Below, piece by piece: positions 23,961 through 31,664 of a DNA stretch of 33,439 nucleotides. The DNA is from Oscillospiraceae bacterium (GTDB lineage Bacteria; Bacillota; Clostridia; Oscillospirales; Ruminococcaceae). The DNA is taken from NCBI GenBank assembly GCA_016295145.1, contig JAEDLR010000015.1, positions 1-33,439 of the forward strand, in the 5' to 3' direction. The position numbers and the translations under genes were made by a program. Numbering within the stretch: position 1 is the stretch's first letter; each line of letters opens with the position of its first letter. The notes beneath the pieces are model-generated. The model worked only from the letters and a program-made list of their open reading frames with translations, was not told where the DNA came from and ran no database searches.

Positions 23961-25697
23961 CTACGCTTCTGCGGCAGAAATGGTCGTACTGTGGGGATGA
24001 TGCCGCCTGCAATCCAGTGTAAACAGACCGTTTCCAAGGGGGGTCATACCGCACTGGGCATAAAAATCCGCAACCATTGCATTTTTGGCAGTGGGTAGAT
24101 ATTCCCCGATGAGCGTATCAAAACCGGCATCCAATGCAGCTTCCACCACGCGGTCAAAGAGATACTGTTCCGCCCCCCGCCGCAGCACCCGGCAGCTCAT
24201 GAGCCATGTATCGATAAACAAGGCGTTGGGTCGTTTTTCAAGAATCACCACGCTGACCAGACCATGTTCACCGAAGCGGTCGGATAGGGTCATATAGCGC
24301 GTGATATACCGGTCGTCAGCGGCAATGGCAGCGATCTCCCCCTCGGTATAGCGCACTGTACGCAGATTAAACTGGTTGGAGCGTTGGGTGAGCTGCGCAA
24401 TACGGGCAGTATAGAAGGGCGCAAAGGGCGCAACAACGGCTCTCATATCCAGCGAAGCCAGATACGCTTCATAGGAATCAAAGCTTTGCTCGGCTGCCGC
24501 ACGGCTGATCTGCGCCTGATACCGCTGGGTACGGACTCTGTCCTCATCGGAGCAGCCTGCCGCCTCAAACAGGCACAGTGACTGCAAATACGGCAGCACC
24601 ATAGCAGGATCATCCGGCAAATCGGGCACGGTCACGGCAGGCAGCACGCTTTCCACCAGATGACGCTCAAAGGGATTATCGTCCAGAAATACAATGGAAT
24701 CCATGCCGATGTTGAGAGTCTGCTGTATGTGGCGGATATTGCTTGCCTTGTCATCCCAGTTGGCAACGAACATCGCAATATCGGACATTCGCAGCACCAT
24801 ATCGGGGTGCTTTTCAAAGACCTCGGCGGCGGTATCCGCATTATTTTTGCTGCAAACGGCGAGCAGCACGCCCCGTTCACGAAGATTTTTCAGCCAGTGT
24901 TGCAAGGCGATAAACGCAGGCCCTGCCCCCAATTCACCAAGCTCGATGCCTTCCAGCCCGTCATCGCCGATGACACCGCCCCACAGGGTATTGTCCAGAT
25001 CCAGCACCACACATTTTTTGATCTGCCCACGCAGCGACTGTATCACGTCCATGACAGCGGAAGCGAACAGCGGCAGCACCTCTGTACGCAGGGCAAGCTT
25101 TGCCAAATGCCACATACGCGCGTCAAAGAAGCGTTCCCGCCCCAGCTGCACCTGAATCTCGCTGAGTGCCACCGGATACACATTGGGGTAATCGTTGCAC
25201 ATTTTTTCGGAGAGTTTTGCATTGAGCAGCTGCCGCTGATAGGGAAAGGATTCCGCAGTACGCAGCGCACCGTTGCCGAATACGCCATCCGGACAGGCGG
25301 GAAAATCCACAAACAGCAGCTTTGCCTTGGAATAATGGGCGATGCGTTCAAAAAGGACGCAGTACCGGTGACATTCAGACTCTGCAAACAGTGCACGTGC
25401 CTCCGGCGGCGTGCTGCGAAAACGCATCAGCAGCTTTTCCACACAGGGGAAAATCAGCACATAATCCGGTGCAAAGGCATATAATGGAGACTGGGGGTCA
25501 ACCGTCTGGGCATCCATCTGGTCGTAGTCGGCATCAAACACCTGCAGATGGAAGCCTCTTGCAGTGCCCATGCCCCTGAGTGCCACTGCAAGCTGCTGCG
25601 TGGCACTGTCCCCAAGGATTGCAAGGCGCAGGGCAGTGCCCCCCTCAGGTGATGCCTTTGCCAGCTTTCGCAGTTCATGATAGGTCATTGCTTGCAA
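23961..25697 (-). CDS. FkbH-like HAD-IIIC family protein
   Basis: 578 aa. The N-terminal region (about 20-200) has an SGNH-like opening LAILGDSATQQL. The HAD domain carries DLDNT (233-237) and later FLDDNPFER. The C-terminal third resembles a GNAT acyltransferase (SDRFGEHGLVSVVI). FkbH proteins load 1,3-bisphosphoglycerate onto carrier proteins in polyketide pathways, and relatives occur in glycan clusters. No carrier protein or biosynthetic genes are nearby, so the role is open. The start is TTG at 25697 (AAAGGA upstream at acceptable spacing) or ATG at 25688. It lies 24 bases after the amidase gene and is probably co-transcribed with it. Confidence 0.85.
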   Translation of the reverse strand: MQAMTYHELRKLAKASPEGGTALRLAILGDSATQQLAVALRGMGTARGFHLQVFDADYDQMDAQTVDPQSPLYAFAPDYVLIFPCVEKLLMRFRSTPPEARALFAESECHRYCVLFERIAHYSKAKLLFVDFPACPDGVFGNGALRTAESFPYQRQLLNAKLSEKMCNDYPNVYPVALSEIQVQLGRERFFDARMWHLAKLALRTEVLPLFASAVMDVIQSLRGQIKKCVVLDLDNTLWGGVIGDDGLEGIELGELGAGPAFIALQHWLKNLRERGVLLAVCSKNNADTAAEVFEKHPDMVLRMSDIAMFVANWDDKASNIRHIQQTLNIGMDSIVFLDDNPFERHLVESVLPAVTVPDLPDDPAMVLPYLQSLCLFEAAGCSDEDRVRTQRYQAQISRAAAEQSFDSYEAYLASLDMRAVVAPFAPFYTARIAQLTQRSNQFNLRTVRYTEGEIAAIAADDRYITRYMTLSDRFGEHGLVSVVILEKRPNALFIDTWLMSCRVLRRGAEQYLFDRVVEAALDAGFDTLIGEYLPTAKNAMVADFYAQCGMTPLGNGLFTLDCRRHHPHSTTISAAEA

Positions 25698-25721
25698 ATC
25701 GCAGCCATCCTTTCCACAGAT

Positions 25722-26513
25722 TTATTGCAGCGCAGTACGGTTGTACAAATTCTCGTCCATGCCCAGCTCTACAATTCCTCTTGCAATGGCATCGGCGTAG
25801 TCGTCCATATGCTGGTCAAAGTTCGCATTATCCTCGTCATTGGTGAGAAAACCCAGTTCCACCAGGCAGCTTGGCATTTCGGTGTTGGCGTTGACATAGT
25901 AGCTGTCACCCTGATTGTCCGAATTCTCGCCGCTGACGCCTCGGAAGCCAAACTTAATGCCGCGGTTGCGGGAGATGCCCACTTCGTCCAGCAGTTCCAG
26001 AATATACTCCGCCAGCGCCTTATCCACAACATCGTCCTCTCTGTTGATCCAGATCTCCACCCCGTTGCCCTCGGTGGCGCAGTTGCGGTGCAGCGATATA
26101 AACAGATCTGCGTCTGCGTGATTTGCCACATCGCAGCGATCCTGCAGACTGATGAATTCATCGGTGGTACGGGTCATGATCACATGGACGCCGGGGTACT
26201 TGAGCAATGCCTGCTGCGTCGCCAGTGCCAGTGTCAGATTATCGTCTTTTTCCAGACGGGTCACGCCCACGGCGGTAGAGCCGCCGTCAAAGCCGCCGTG
26301 CCCTGCATCCAGCACCACAACAAAGGGATCTGGGGCATCAACGGGCGCACCAGAGGTATCGCTGACACTGGAACTGCCCGAATTCCCCGCCTCGCTGCTT
26401 TCCTCACCGGCATCGCTGCCGCCGCCGCACTGGGTACAGATCAGTAGAATTATGACAAACACGGGCACGAACAGCATCGCCATGCGTCCCCAGCGGATTC
26501 TTCTCTTTGCCAT
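25722..26513 (-). CDS. N-acetylmuramoyl-L-alanine amidase (Amidase_3), membrane-anchored
   Basis: 263 aa from ATG 26513 (AAGGAAGGG upstream); an in-frame extension crosses the promoter and is not real. Residues 11-28 form a transmembrane segment or signal, 29-62 a Gly/Ser linker. The zinc amidase domain has VVLDAGHGGFDGG (His72), the SLHRN motif (second zinc His) and the catalytic SCLVELGFLTN (Glu). It cleaves the bond between MurNAc and the stem peptide. The same fold occurs in the CwlD-like protein at 29935. Its promoter contains a Spo0A box. Confidence 0.93.
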   Translation of the reverse strand: MAKRRIRWGRMAMLFVPVFVIILLICTQCGGGSDAGEESSEAGNSGSSSVSDTSGAPVDAPDPFVVVLDAGHGGFDGGSTAVGVTRLEKDDNLTLALATQQALLKYPGVHVIMTRTTDEFISLQDRCDVANHADADLFISLHRNCATEGNGVEIWINREDDVVDKALAEYILELLDEVGISRNRGIKFGFRGVSGENSDNQGDSYYVNANTEMPSCLVELGFLTNDEDNANFDQHMDDYADAIARGIVELGMDENLYNRTALQ

Positions 26514-26562
26514 AGGGTTTCCCTTCCTTTTCTTTTGATCAGATATACATACAACTGTGCCT

Positions 26563-26591
26563 ATTATAGCATAATTCGACAGGAATTGCAA
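26563..26591 (-). promoter_or_regulatory. Promoter of the amidase-fkbH operon
   Basis: On the minus strand -35 TTGCAA (26586-26591) and perfect -10 TATAAT (26563-26568), spacing 17. A Spo0A box lies in the spacer. Confidence 0.75.
26575..26581 (-). promoter_or_regulatory. Spo0A box between -35 and -10 of the amidase promoter
   Basis: A perfect TGTCGAA, extended to TGTCGAATTATG at 26581-26570. Its position inside the promoter suggests repression by Spo0A, although sites near -35 can also activate. Confidence 0.6.
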
Positions 26592-26637
26592 GGGCTTTCC
26601 ATGGTGCGCCAAAAATAACACTTCTACGGTAAAAGTC

Positions 26638-26666
26638 TTGCATTTTGTCGAATTTTGTGGTATAAT
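26638..26666 (+). promoter_or_regulatory. Flotillin promoter
   Basis: TTGCAT (26638-26643) and perfect TATAAT (26661-26666) at 17-base spacing, 59 bases before the flotillin ATG. It diverges from the amidase promoter; the -35 elements are 46 bases apart. Confidence 0.78.
26646..26652 (+). promoter_or_regulatory. Spo0A box in the flotillin promoter
   Basis: A perfect TGTCGAA, extended to TGTCGAATTTTG (26646-26657), lying between -35 and -10. It occupies nearly the same promoter position as the box in the divergent amidase promoter. Confidence 0.6.
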
Positions 26667-26725
26667 GTCGGTAGGCATATGTGTATCACACTGTGCTGAA
26701 TTATTCGGATATGGAGTGACCTGTT

Positions 26726-28282
26726 ATGCAAATTATGAACATCGCCGCCCTTACCAATCTGCTGCTTGCAATGGAACTCGCCGATCTGGATTTCGGCAAG
26801 ATCATACCCATTGCCATTGCCCTGATCGTGGTACTGATCATCCTGTTCACCGGCTACCTGAAAGCACCGCCGGACACCGCTTATATCATTTCGGGTCTGC
26901 GCCGCAAGATCATCATCGGCAGAGCCAGTATCCGCATTCCTTTCTTTGAGCGCGTGGATAAACTGAAGCTGCAGCTCATCGCCGTGGATGTCAAAACATC
27001 CAGTGCCGTGCCCACTGCCGATTATATCAACATCAATGTGGATGCCAATGTCAACATCAAGGTCAGCAGCGACCCCGAGCTCATCAAACTGGGTGCCGAG
27101 AACTTCCTCAACCGCGATACCGACTACATCGCCAAGGTTGCCCGTGAAGTGCTTGAGGGCAATATGCGTGAGATCGTAGGTCAGATGACGCTGGAAGCCA
27201 TGGTGAATGACCGCAAGGCCTTTGCGGAAAAGGTGCAGGAGAACGCTGCCCCCGACTTAAATCGCATGGGTCTGGAGATCGTCTCCTTTAATGTGCAAAA
27301 CTTCACCGATGATCAGAATCTGATTGAAAACCTCGGTATCGACAACACCACCAAAATCCAGAAAAAGGCTGCCATCGCCAAGGCAGAATCCGAAAAGGAA
27401 ATTGAAATTGCAAAGGCGAAGGCAAAGAAAGAGGCCAACGATGCCCGTATTCTCGCGGAAACCGAGATCGCCCAGAAAAACAACGAACTGGCAATCCGTC
27501 AGGCAGAGCTGAAAAAGGCTTCCGATACCCAGCTTGCTATTGCCGATGCCGCATATGAGATTCAGCGGGAGGAACAGCGTAAAACCATTGAGATCTCCCG
27601 TGCCAATGCGGATATCGCCGCCAGTGAAAAGGATGTGGAACTGAAATCCAAAGAAGCTGCCGTCCGCGAGCAGGCGCTGGACGCAGAAATCAAGAAAAAG
27701 GCGGAAGCAGAGCGCTATAAGGCGCAACAGGAAGCCGACGCAAAGCTTTACCAGTTGAAGAAAGAAGCCGAAGCAGAGCGCTTCCAGCGGGAACAGGAAG
27801 CAGAAGCACAAAAGGCTGCTGCTGAAGCCGCAAAGTACGCAAGGCTGCAAGAGGCTGAGGGTATCGCTGCAGTGGGTCAGGCAGAGGCAGATGCCATTCG
27901 TGCAAAAGGTCTGGCAGAGGCTGAGGGTATCAACGCCAAGGCAGAAGCTATGAAAAAATACGGCGAAGCTGCCGTGCTGGAAATGTACTTCAAGGCACTG
28001 CCTGATGTGGTCAAAAACGCTGCAATGCCCCTTTCCCAGGTGGATAAGATTACCATGTACGGTGATGGCAACTCGGGCAAACTGGTTGGAGATATCATCG
28101 GCACCACCACCCAGATCACAGACGGCCTGGCAGAAGCAACCGGTGTGGATCTCCGGGCACTGCTGGCAGGTTTTCTTGGCGCAAAGCTTGCGGACGATCA
28201 CGCTGCACCACTCCCCGCTCCCACTGTTGCGACAGAAACCGCGTCCGCCGGCACCCAGCCGCAACCCCAGACCATCGCATAA
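26726..28282 (+). CDS. Flotillin-like SPFH domain protein
   Basis: 518 aa. GGAG nine bases before the ATG; an ATG three codons in is an alternative. A hydrophobic membrane segment (about 25-43) precedes the SPFH domain (about 45-200). A long Ala/Glu/Lys-rich coiled coil with EAEAE and QEAEA repeats (about 210-410) follows, then a flexible Pro/Thr tail. Flotillins organise membrane microdomains and associated signalling or wall-synthesis complexes. The usual NfeD partner gene is not adjacent. The gene is monocistronic, ending at a strong terminator. Confidence 0.94.
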   Translation: MQIMNIAALTNLLLAMELADLDFGKIIPIAIALIVVLIILFTGYLKAPPDTAYIISGLRRKIIIGRASIRIPFFERVDKLKLQLIAVDVKTSSAVPTADYININVDANVNIKVSSDPELIKLGAENFLNRDTDYIAKVAREVLEGNMREIVGQMTLEAMVNDRKAFAEKVQENAAPDLNRMGLEIVSFNVQNFTDDQNLIENLGIDNTTKIQKKAAIAKAESEKEIEIAKAKAKKEANDARILAETEIAQKNNELAIRQAELKKASDTQLAIADAAYEIQREEQRKTIEISRANADIAASEKDVELKSKEAAVREQALDAEIKKKAEAERYKAQQEADAKLYQLKKEAEAERFQREQEAEAQKAAAEAAKYARLQEAEGIAAVGQAEADAIRAKGLAEAEGINAKAEAMKKYGEAAVLEMYFKALPDVVKNAAMPLSQVDKITMYGDGNSGKLVGDIIGTTTQITDGLAEATGVDLRALLAGFLGAKLADDHAAPLPAPTVATETASAGTQPQPQTIA

Positions 28283-28298
28283 TTGGAACAACGCAAAG

Positions 28299-28332
28299 GA
28301 AACGCTGCCACTGTGCGGCGTTTCTTTTTTTT
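28299..28332 (+). terminator. Flotillin terminator
   Basis: A 10-bp stem (28299-28308 with 28315-28324, one T·G pair, loop CACTGT) followed by eight T residues, 17 bases after the stop. Confidence 0.92.
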
Positions 28333-28478
28333 ACAGAGAAAGAACACTCGTTCTCTGTGCGTGGTGAGCAATGGGCGCATCCCCGATGCTGTGTTATGTG
28401 CTGTCGTATCATATACATTGATGCTTTTCAAAGCGCAGCAACAGCACTGCTTCCGAATCGGTAGCAGTGCTGTTTTTG
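28333..28478 (+). ncRNA. Possible small RNA or second terminator region downstream of flotillin
   Basis: After the flotillin terminator, this gene-free stretch holds a hairpin ACAGAGAA/TTCTCTGT (28333-28340, 28351-28358). It then has a second strong terminator-like hairpin: ACAGCACTGCT (28441-28451) with AGCAGTGCTGT (28463-28473) plus TTTTTGTG. The second hairpin has a U-tract only on the plus strand, so it does not serve the convergent GH25 gene. It may back up the first terminator or end a small transcript. No convincing promoter is seen. From 28479 to 28566 I see nothing definable. Confidence 0.35.
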
Positions 28479-28566
28479 TGTGATTTTGAATTTTCAGAAT
28501 CTTTTCACTTTAGACACTCGAAGGGTAGGCACGGAGGATTTGACGGTTACGCTTTCTGCATATCCA

Positions 28567-29742
28567 TCAGGGCGCAAAATGCTTCTGATACTCCGACTCA
28601 TAGAGAATATTCAAATCCACATCCCCTGTAATGCCATCGATTCTTCCCCGGCTGCTACGCTGCCACAGCATATAATCTCCGGCATAATCTGTTTCAGAGG
28701 TATAATGGGCGAGCCAAACGGGATAATCTTTCTGCACATACCAAAAGTTTTCCAGATAGTTTTTACTGCTGTAAAGCATCGTGGAATAGCCGTAACGTTG
28801 CATTTCTGCATCAAAGAGAACATACAGCTCGTTGAGATCGCGGATACTCATGCGATACTCCTGAAAATGACCGAATCGCTCCCAATCAAAGGCAACGGGA
28901 AAATCAAGCTTGATTCCGTCTAACTGCTCGGCGACCCATGCGGCATTTGCTTTGATCTCATCGGGGGTATTGGCTGTGGTATAGAGATACACGCCCACAT
29001 CCAAACCTGCTGCCTTGGCTGCTGCGATATTCTGATGATAGTAAGCATCTACGGTGATACTCTCATTAAAATGCCCGATGCGCATGATGACAAAGCTGCA
29101 GCCTGCCGCCTTCACTGCCTCGAAATCAATATCTTCCTGCCAACGGGATACATCAATGCCAAAACGAATACCATCTTCTTTATGCTTTGCCATCAGCGAA
29201 TCAAAGGAAAGCCCCGACGGTGTACTGCCTCCCCCACCTGATGGAATAGATTCTACAACGGAAATCTCCAGCTTCCAGGAATACGAATTACCGGCGTCAT
29301 CCGTGATGGTTGCCGTAATGGGGTATGTACCGCAGACATCCGTATTGACCGTGCCTGTATAGTGCAGCGTGGGCGCAGCATCATAAAAATCAGCATAGCC
29401 GACATAATCATCCAGTACAAACGCAGTGCCTTGCAGAATTTTCGTGCCCCATCCCCCATTCAGCAGAATCGGAGGCTCTGTATCAATCAAAGGGGCTGAG
29501 GTCGTGGCTGAGGTTGATGTGGTTGTCATCGTAGTGGTTTCTTTGTGGGTGGTAGTGGTTTTCGTGGTTGACTGCGTGGTGGTTTGTGGCGGCGTAGCCG
29601 AAGTGGTGGTTGCATCGGTTGTGGAATCATGTTGCATCACTGCAATGGTGGAGGATTCCGAGGGTGCATCGTTGCAGCTCACAAAGGCGGTGCATACAAG
29701 CATTGCGGCTGTACAAACGCCGATCATTTTCCGTAGCATCAT
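28567..29742 (-). CDS. GH25 lysozyme/muramidase lipoprotein with Ig-like domain
   Basis: 391 aa from ATG 29742 (AAAGGAA upstream; upstream extension passes through the promoter). Lipoprotein signal with lipobox FVSC (Cys23), Thr-rich linker (41-84), a bacterial Ig-like/DUF5011-type domain (about 87-165), a Gly/Ser linker, then the GH25 domain from about 194: FGIDVSRWQ (Asp197) and the FDWE catalytic pair (Asp286, Glu288). It cleaves MurNAc-GlcNAc bonds and would remodel the cell's own wall from the outer membrane face. Two Spo0A boxes flank its control region. Confidence 0.93.
   Translation of the reverse strand: MMLRKMIGVCTAAMLVCTAFVSCNDAPSESSTIAVMQHDSTTDATTTSATPPQTTTQSTTKTTTTHKETTTMTTTSTSATTSAPLIDTEPPILLNGGWGTKILQGTAFVLDDYVGYADFYDAAPTLHYTGTVNTDVCGTYPITATITDDAGNSYSWKLEISVVESIPSGGGGSTPSGLSFDSLMAKHKEDGIRFGIDVSRWQEDIDFEAVKAAGCSFVIMRIGHFNESITVDAYYHQNIAAAKAAGLDVGVYLYTTANTPDEIKANAAWVAEQLDGIKLDFPVAFDWERFGHFQEYRMSIRDLNELYVLFDAEMQRYGYSTMLYSSKNYLENFWYVQKDYPVWLAHYTSETDYAGDYMLWQRSSRGRIDGITGDVDLNILYESEYQKHFAP
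29491..29622 (-). repeat. Low-complexity Thr-codon tract in the GH25 lipoprotein
   Basis: Encodes the Thr-rich linker (residues 41-84), similar in style to the barnase lipoprotein linker. Confidence 0.75.
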
Positions 29743-29748
29743 GTCGAA
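29742..29748 (+). promoter_or_regulatory. Spo0A box at the GH25 start codon
   Basis: A perfect TGTCGAA (read on plus) overlapping the first base of the GH25 ATG, between the ribosome binding site and the gene. Its extension differs from the other three boxes, so it is the least certain. Confidence 0.35.
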
Positions 29749-29787
29749 ACAATTCCTTTCGGTGGTGTTGTACCAATTGCACATATG

Positions 29788-29816
29788 ATTATACATGATT
29801 TTCGCTACAATGTAAA
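29788..29816 (-). promoter_or_regulatory. Promoter of the GH25 gene
   Basis: On the minus strand -35 TTTACA (29811-29816) and perfect TATAAT (29788-29793), spacing 17. Confidence 0.75.
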
Positions 29817-29823
29817 GTCTTTT

Positions 29824-29830
29824 TGTCGAA
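29824..29830 (+). promoter_or_regulatory. Spo0A box upstream of the GH25 -35 element
   Basis: A perfect TGTCGAA, extended to TGTCGAATTATG (29824-29835), seven bases upstream of the GH25 -35. This is a typical activator position. The same 12-mer occurs in the amidase promoter. Confidence 0.6.
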
Positions 29831-29934
29831 TTATGTGTATGTAAATTCTGGAAGCACAAGAAAATGGATTGTGTTCTAAATCACAATTAGGGTTCATATG
29901 CTGAATCATACGATTGATTTGTGAGGTGAACCAT

Positions 29935-30675
29935 ATGAAAAAAGTATGGAAAAAAATCCGGCGAAACAGTATGCTGCTGCTTTTGATGTTTGCCCTTTGC
30001 GGCATGGGCATCCGTGTGGCACTCTCCAACGCGGACAGCTACAATCCCGAGGCACTCCCCACCGTGGCGCAGACCAACAGCAGGGACATTGTATTCATTC
30101 TGGATGCAGGACATGGCGGTATGGACGGCGGTTGCTCCAGCGCAGACGGAGTGCCGGAAAAGGGTATCAACCTGAACATTATGCTTGCACTGCGCGATTG
30201 GCTGGAAGCCTTCGGCTACCGTGTAGAAGTCACAAGAGATACCGACCGTTCCATCCACGATCAGGGCATTGAGGGCATTGCCAATCAGAAAAGCTCGGAT
30301 ATGGACAATCGGCTGGCACTGTTTAATAAGTACGACAATGCTGTATGCATCTCGATTCATCAGAATCAATTTACGGATACAAAATACAGCGGCGCACAGA
30401 TGTTTTACGCCAATACCAACAGCGAAAGCGAGCGTCTGGCGCAAAGTTTGCAAACGCAGTTTCACGAGCAGTTACAGCCGCAAAATAACCGCGAGATCAA
30501 ACTATGCGGTTCGGAGCTGTTTCTCTGCTACTACTGTGAAAATCCTACGGTGATGGTGGAATGCGGATTCCTTTCCAATCCTGATGAGGCTGCTTTGCTC
30601 ACCACAGAAGAATACCAATACAAGGTAGCCTTCACGATCTTCAGCGGCATTCAGGGGTGGCTTACAAAACGATAA
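29935..30675 (+). CDS. cwlD: CwlD-like N-acetylmuramoyl-L-alanine amidase
   Basis: 246 aa from ATG 29935 with GAGGTG upstream; Bacillus CwlD is of similar length. A membrane anchor (about 12-30) precedes the Amidase_3 domain: FILDAGHGGMDGG (His60), SIHQNQF and the catalytic VMVECGFLSNPDEA. In spore formers CwlD helps make muramic-delta-lactam in the cortex. A CATACGAT at 29907-29914 resembles a sigma-E -10 (CATACAMT), but no good -35 is seen at proper spacing. In a non-sporulating relative it could be a general wall amidase. It faces away from the GH25 gene across the Spo0A-box region. Confidence 0.85.
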   Translation: MKKVWKKIRRNSMLLLLMFALCGMGIRVALSNADSYNPEALPTVAQTNSRDIVFILDAGHGGMDGGCSSADGVPEKGINLNIMLALRDWLEAFGYRVEVTRDTDRSIHDQGIEGIANQKSSDMDNRLALFNKYDNAVCISIHQNQFTDTKYSGAQMFYANTNSESERLAQSLQTQFHEQLQPQNNREIKLCGSELFLCYYCENPTVMVECGFLSNPDEAALLTTEEYQYKVAFTIFSGIQGWLTKR

Positions 30676-30699
30676 CGATCAATCCACCTGTAACACAAA

Positions 30700-30737
30700 A
30701 AAAGACGCTCTTGATGGTACATCAAAAGCGTCTTTTT
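30700..30737 (+). terminator. Bidirectional terminator between cwlD and trxB
   Basis: AAAAGACGCT (30700-30709) pairs with AGCGTCTTTT (30727-30736), continuing after one mismatch as TTGATG/CATCAA with a 3-base loop. A- and T-runs on either side fit termination of both convergent genes. Confidence 0.9.
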
Positions 30738-30741
30738 CATT

Positions 30742-31647
30742 TTAAAGGGTATCCAGGTATCGGCAGGCTGCCAGCGCAGCGGTTGCGCCGTCAGCAGTTG
30801 CAGTTACGATCTGGCGCACTGCTTTGGTACGGCAGTCCCCTGCCACAAACAAGCCTGCTGTATCCGTCAGGCAACGCTCATCCGCCTTGACATAACCGTA
30901 ATCGTCCAGTGCGGCATACGCTGCAAACGCTTGATTATCAGGCTGCTGACCGATGGCGATAAATACACCCGTCACATCAAGGCTTTGCTCTCCTGCGGCT
31001 GTCTGGATGACCACTCCTGTGAGTGCATCTTCTCCGCAAAGCTTTGTCACGGTAGCGTTTGTAATAACTTCCACATTGGCAAGCTTGCCGATGCGTGTTT
31101 GCAGCACCTGCTCGCCTGTCAGGACAGGGAGATTCTGCACGATGGTGACCTTTTCACACAGCTCTGCAAGCAAGAGTGCATCCTGCAAAGCGGTATTCCC
31201 TCCGCCGATGACTGCGACCTTCTGCCCGCGGTAAAATGCGCCGTCACAAACGGCACAATAGCACACGCCTGCGCCAACCAGTGCTGATTCATTTTCAACC
31301 CCCAACACGCGATGCTTGGCACCCGTTGCAAGAATCACCGATTTCGCCTCATAGCTGCCAAACTCGCCCGTCAGCACAAATAAATCGCCGTTTTTGCTGA
31401 TCTTCACAACGGTATCCAATTCCACATCGGCACCCTGCGCCTGCACCTGTGCGAGCATCTGATCGGCAAGGGCACTGCCGCTGATCGCCATATGTGTGGG
31501 AAAATTCTCGACCTTTTGGGAAAAGGTGATCTGACCGCCAAAGGTTTCTTTTTCGATCAGCAAAACGGATCGATCTGCGCGGCGCGCATATAGAGCCGCG
31601 GTCATTCCCGCAGGCCCTGCGCCGATGATGATCACATCGTACAACAT
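30742..31647 (-). CDS. trxB: Thioredoxin reductase
   Basis: 301 aa. FAD-binding IIIGAGPAGMTAALYA (6-21), redox pair CAVC (Cys131, Cys134), NADPH-binding VIGGGNTALQDA and C-terminal FAD motif GLFVAGDCR are all present. It transfers electrons from NADPH to thioredoxin. GAGGAG precedes the ATG, which lies 17 bases after the nrdD stop, so the two genes are one operon. The NrdD ends in a fused thioredoxin-like domain, which may be the direct substrate. Confidence 0.95.
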   Translation of the reverse strand: MLYDVIIIGAGPAGMTAALYARRADRSVLLIEKETFGGQITFSQKVENFPTHMAISGSALADQMLAQVQAQGADVELDTVVKISKNGDLFVLTGEFGSYEAKSVILATGAKHRVLGVENESALVGAGVCYCAVCDGAFYRGQKVAVIGGGNTALQDALLLAELCEKVTIVQNLPVLTGEQVLQTRIGKLANVEVITNATVTKLCGEDALTGVVIQTAAGEQSLDVTGVFIAIGQQPDNQAFAAYAALDDYGYVKADERCLTDTAGLFVAGDCRTKAVRQIVTATADGATAALAACRYLDTL

Positions 31648-31664
31648 GATGTGTGACTCCTCGC

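Noticed and set aside
29907..29914. Sigma-E-like -10 (CATACGAT) before cwlD as a promoter
   Set aside because: No matching -35 lies at 14-16 bases, and the implied start would leave almost no room before the ribosome binding site. It is mentioned only in the cwlD entry.
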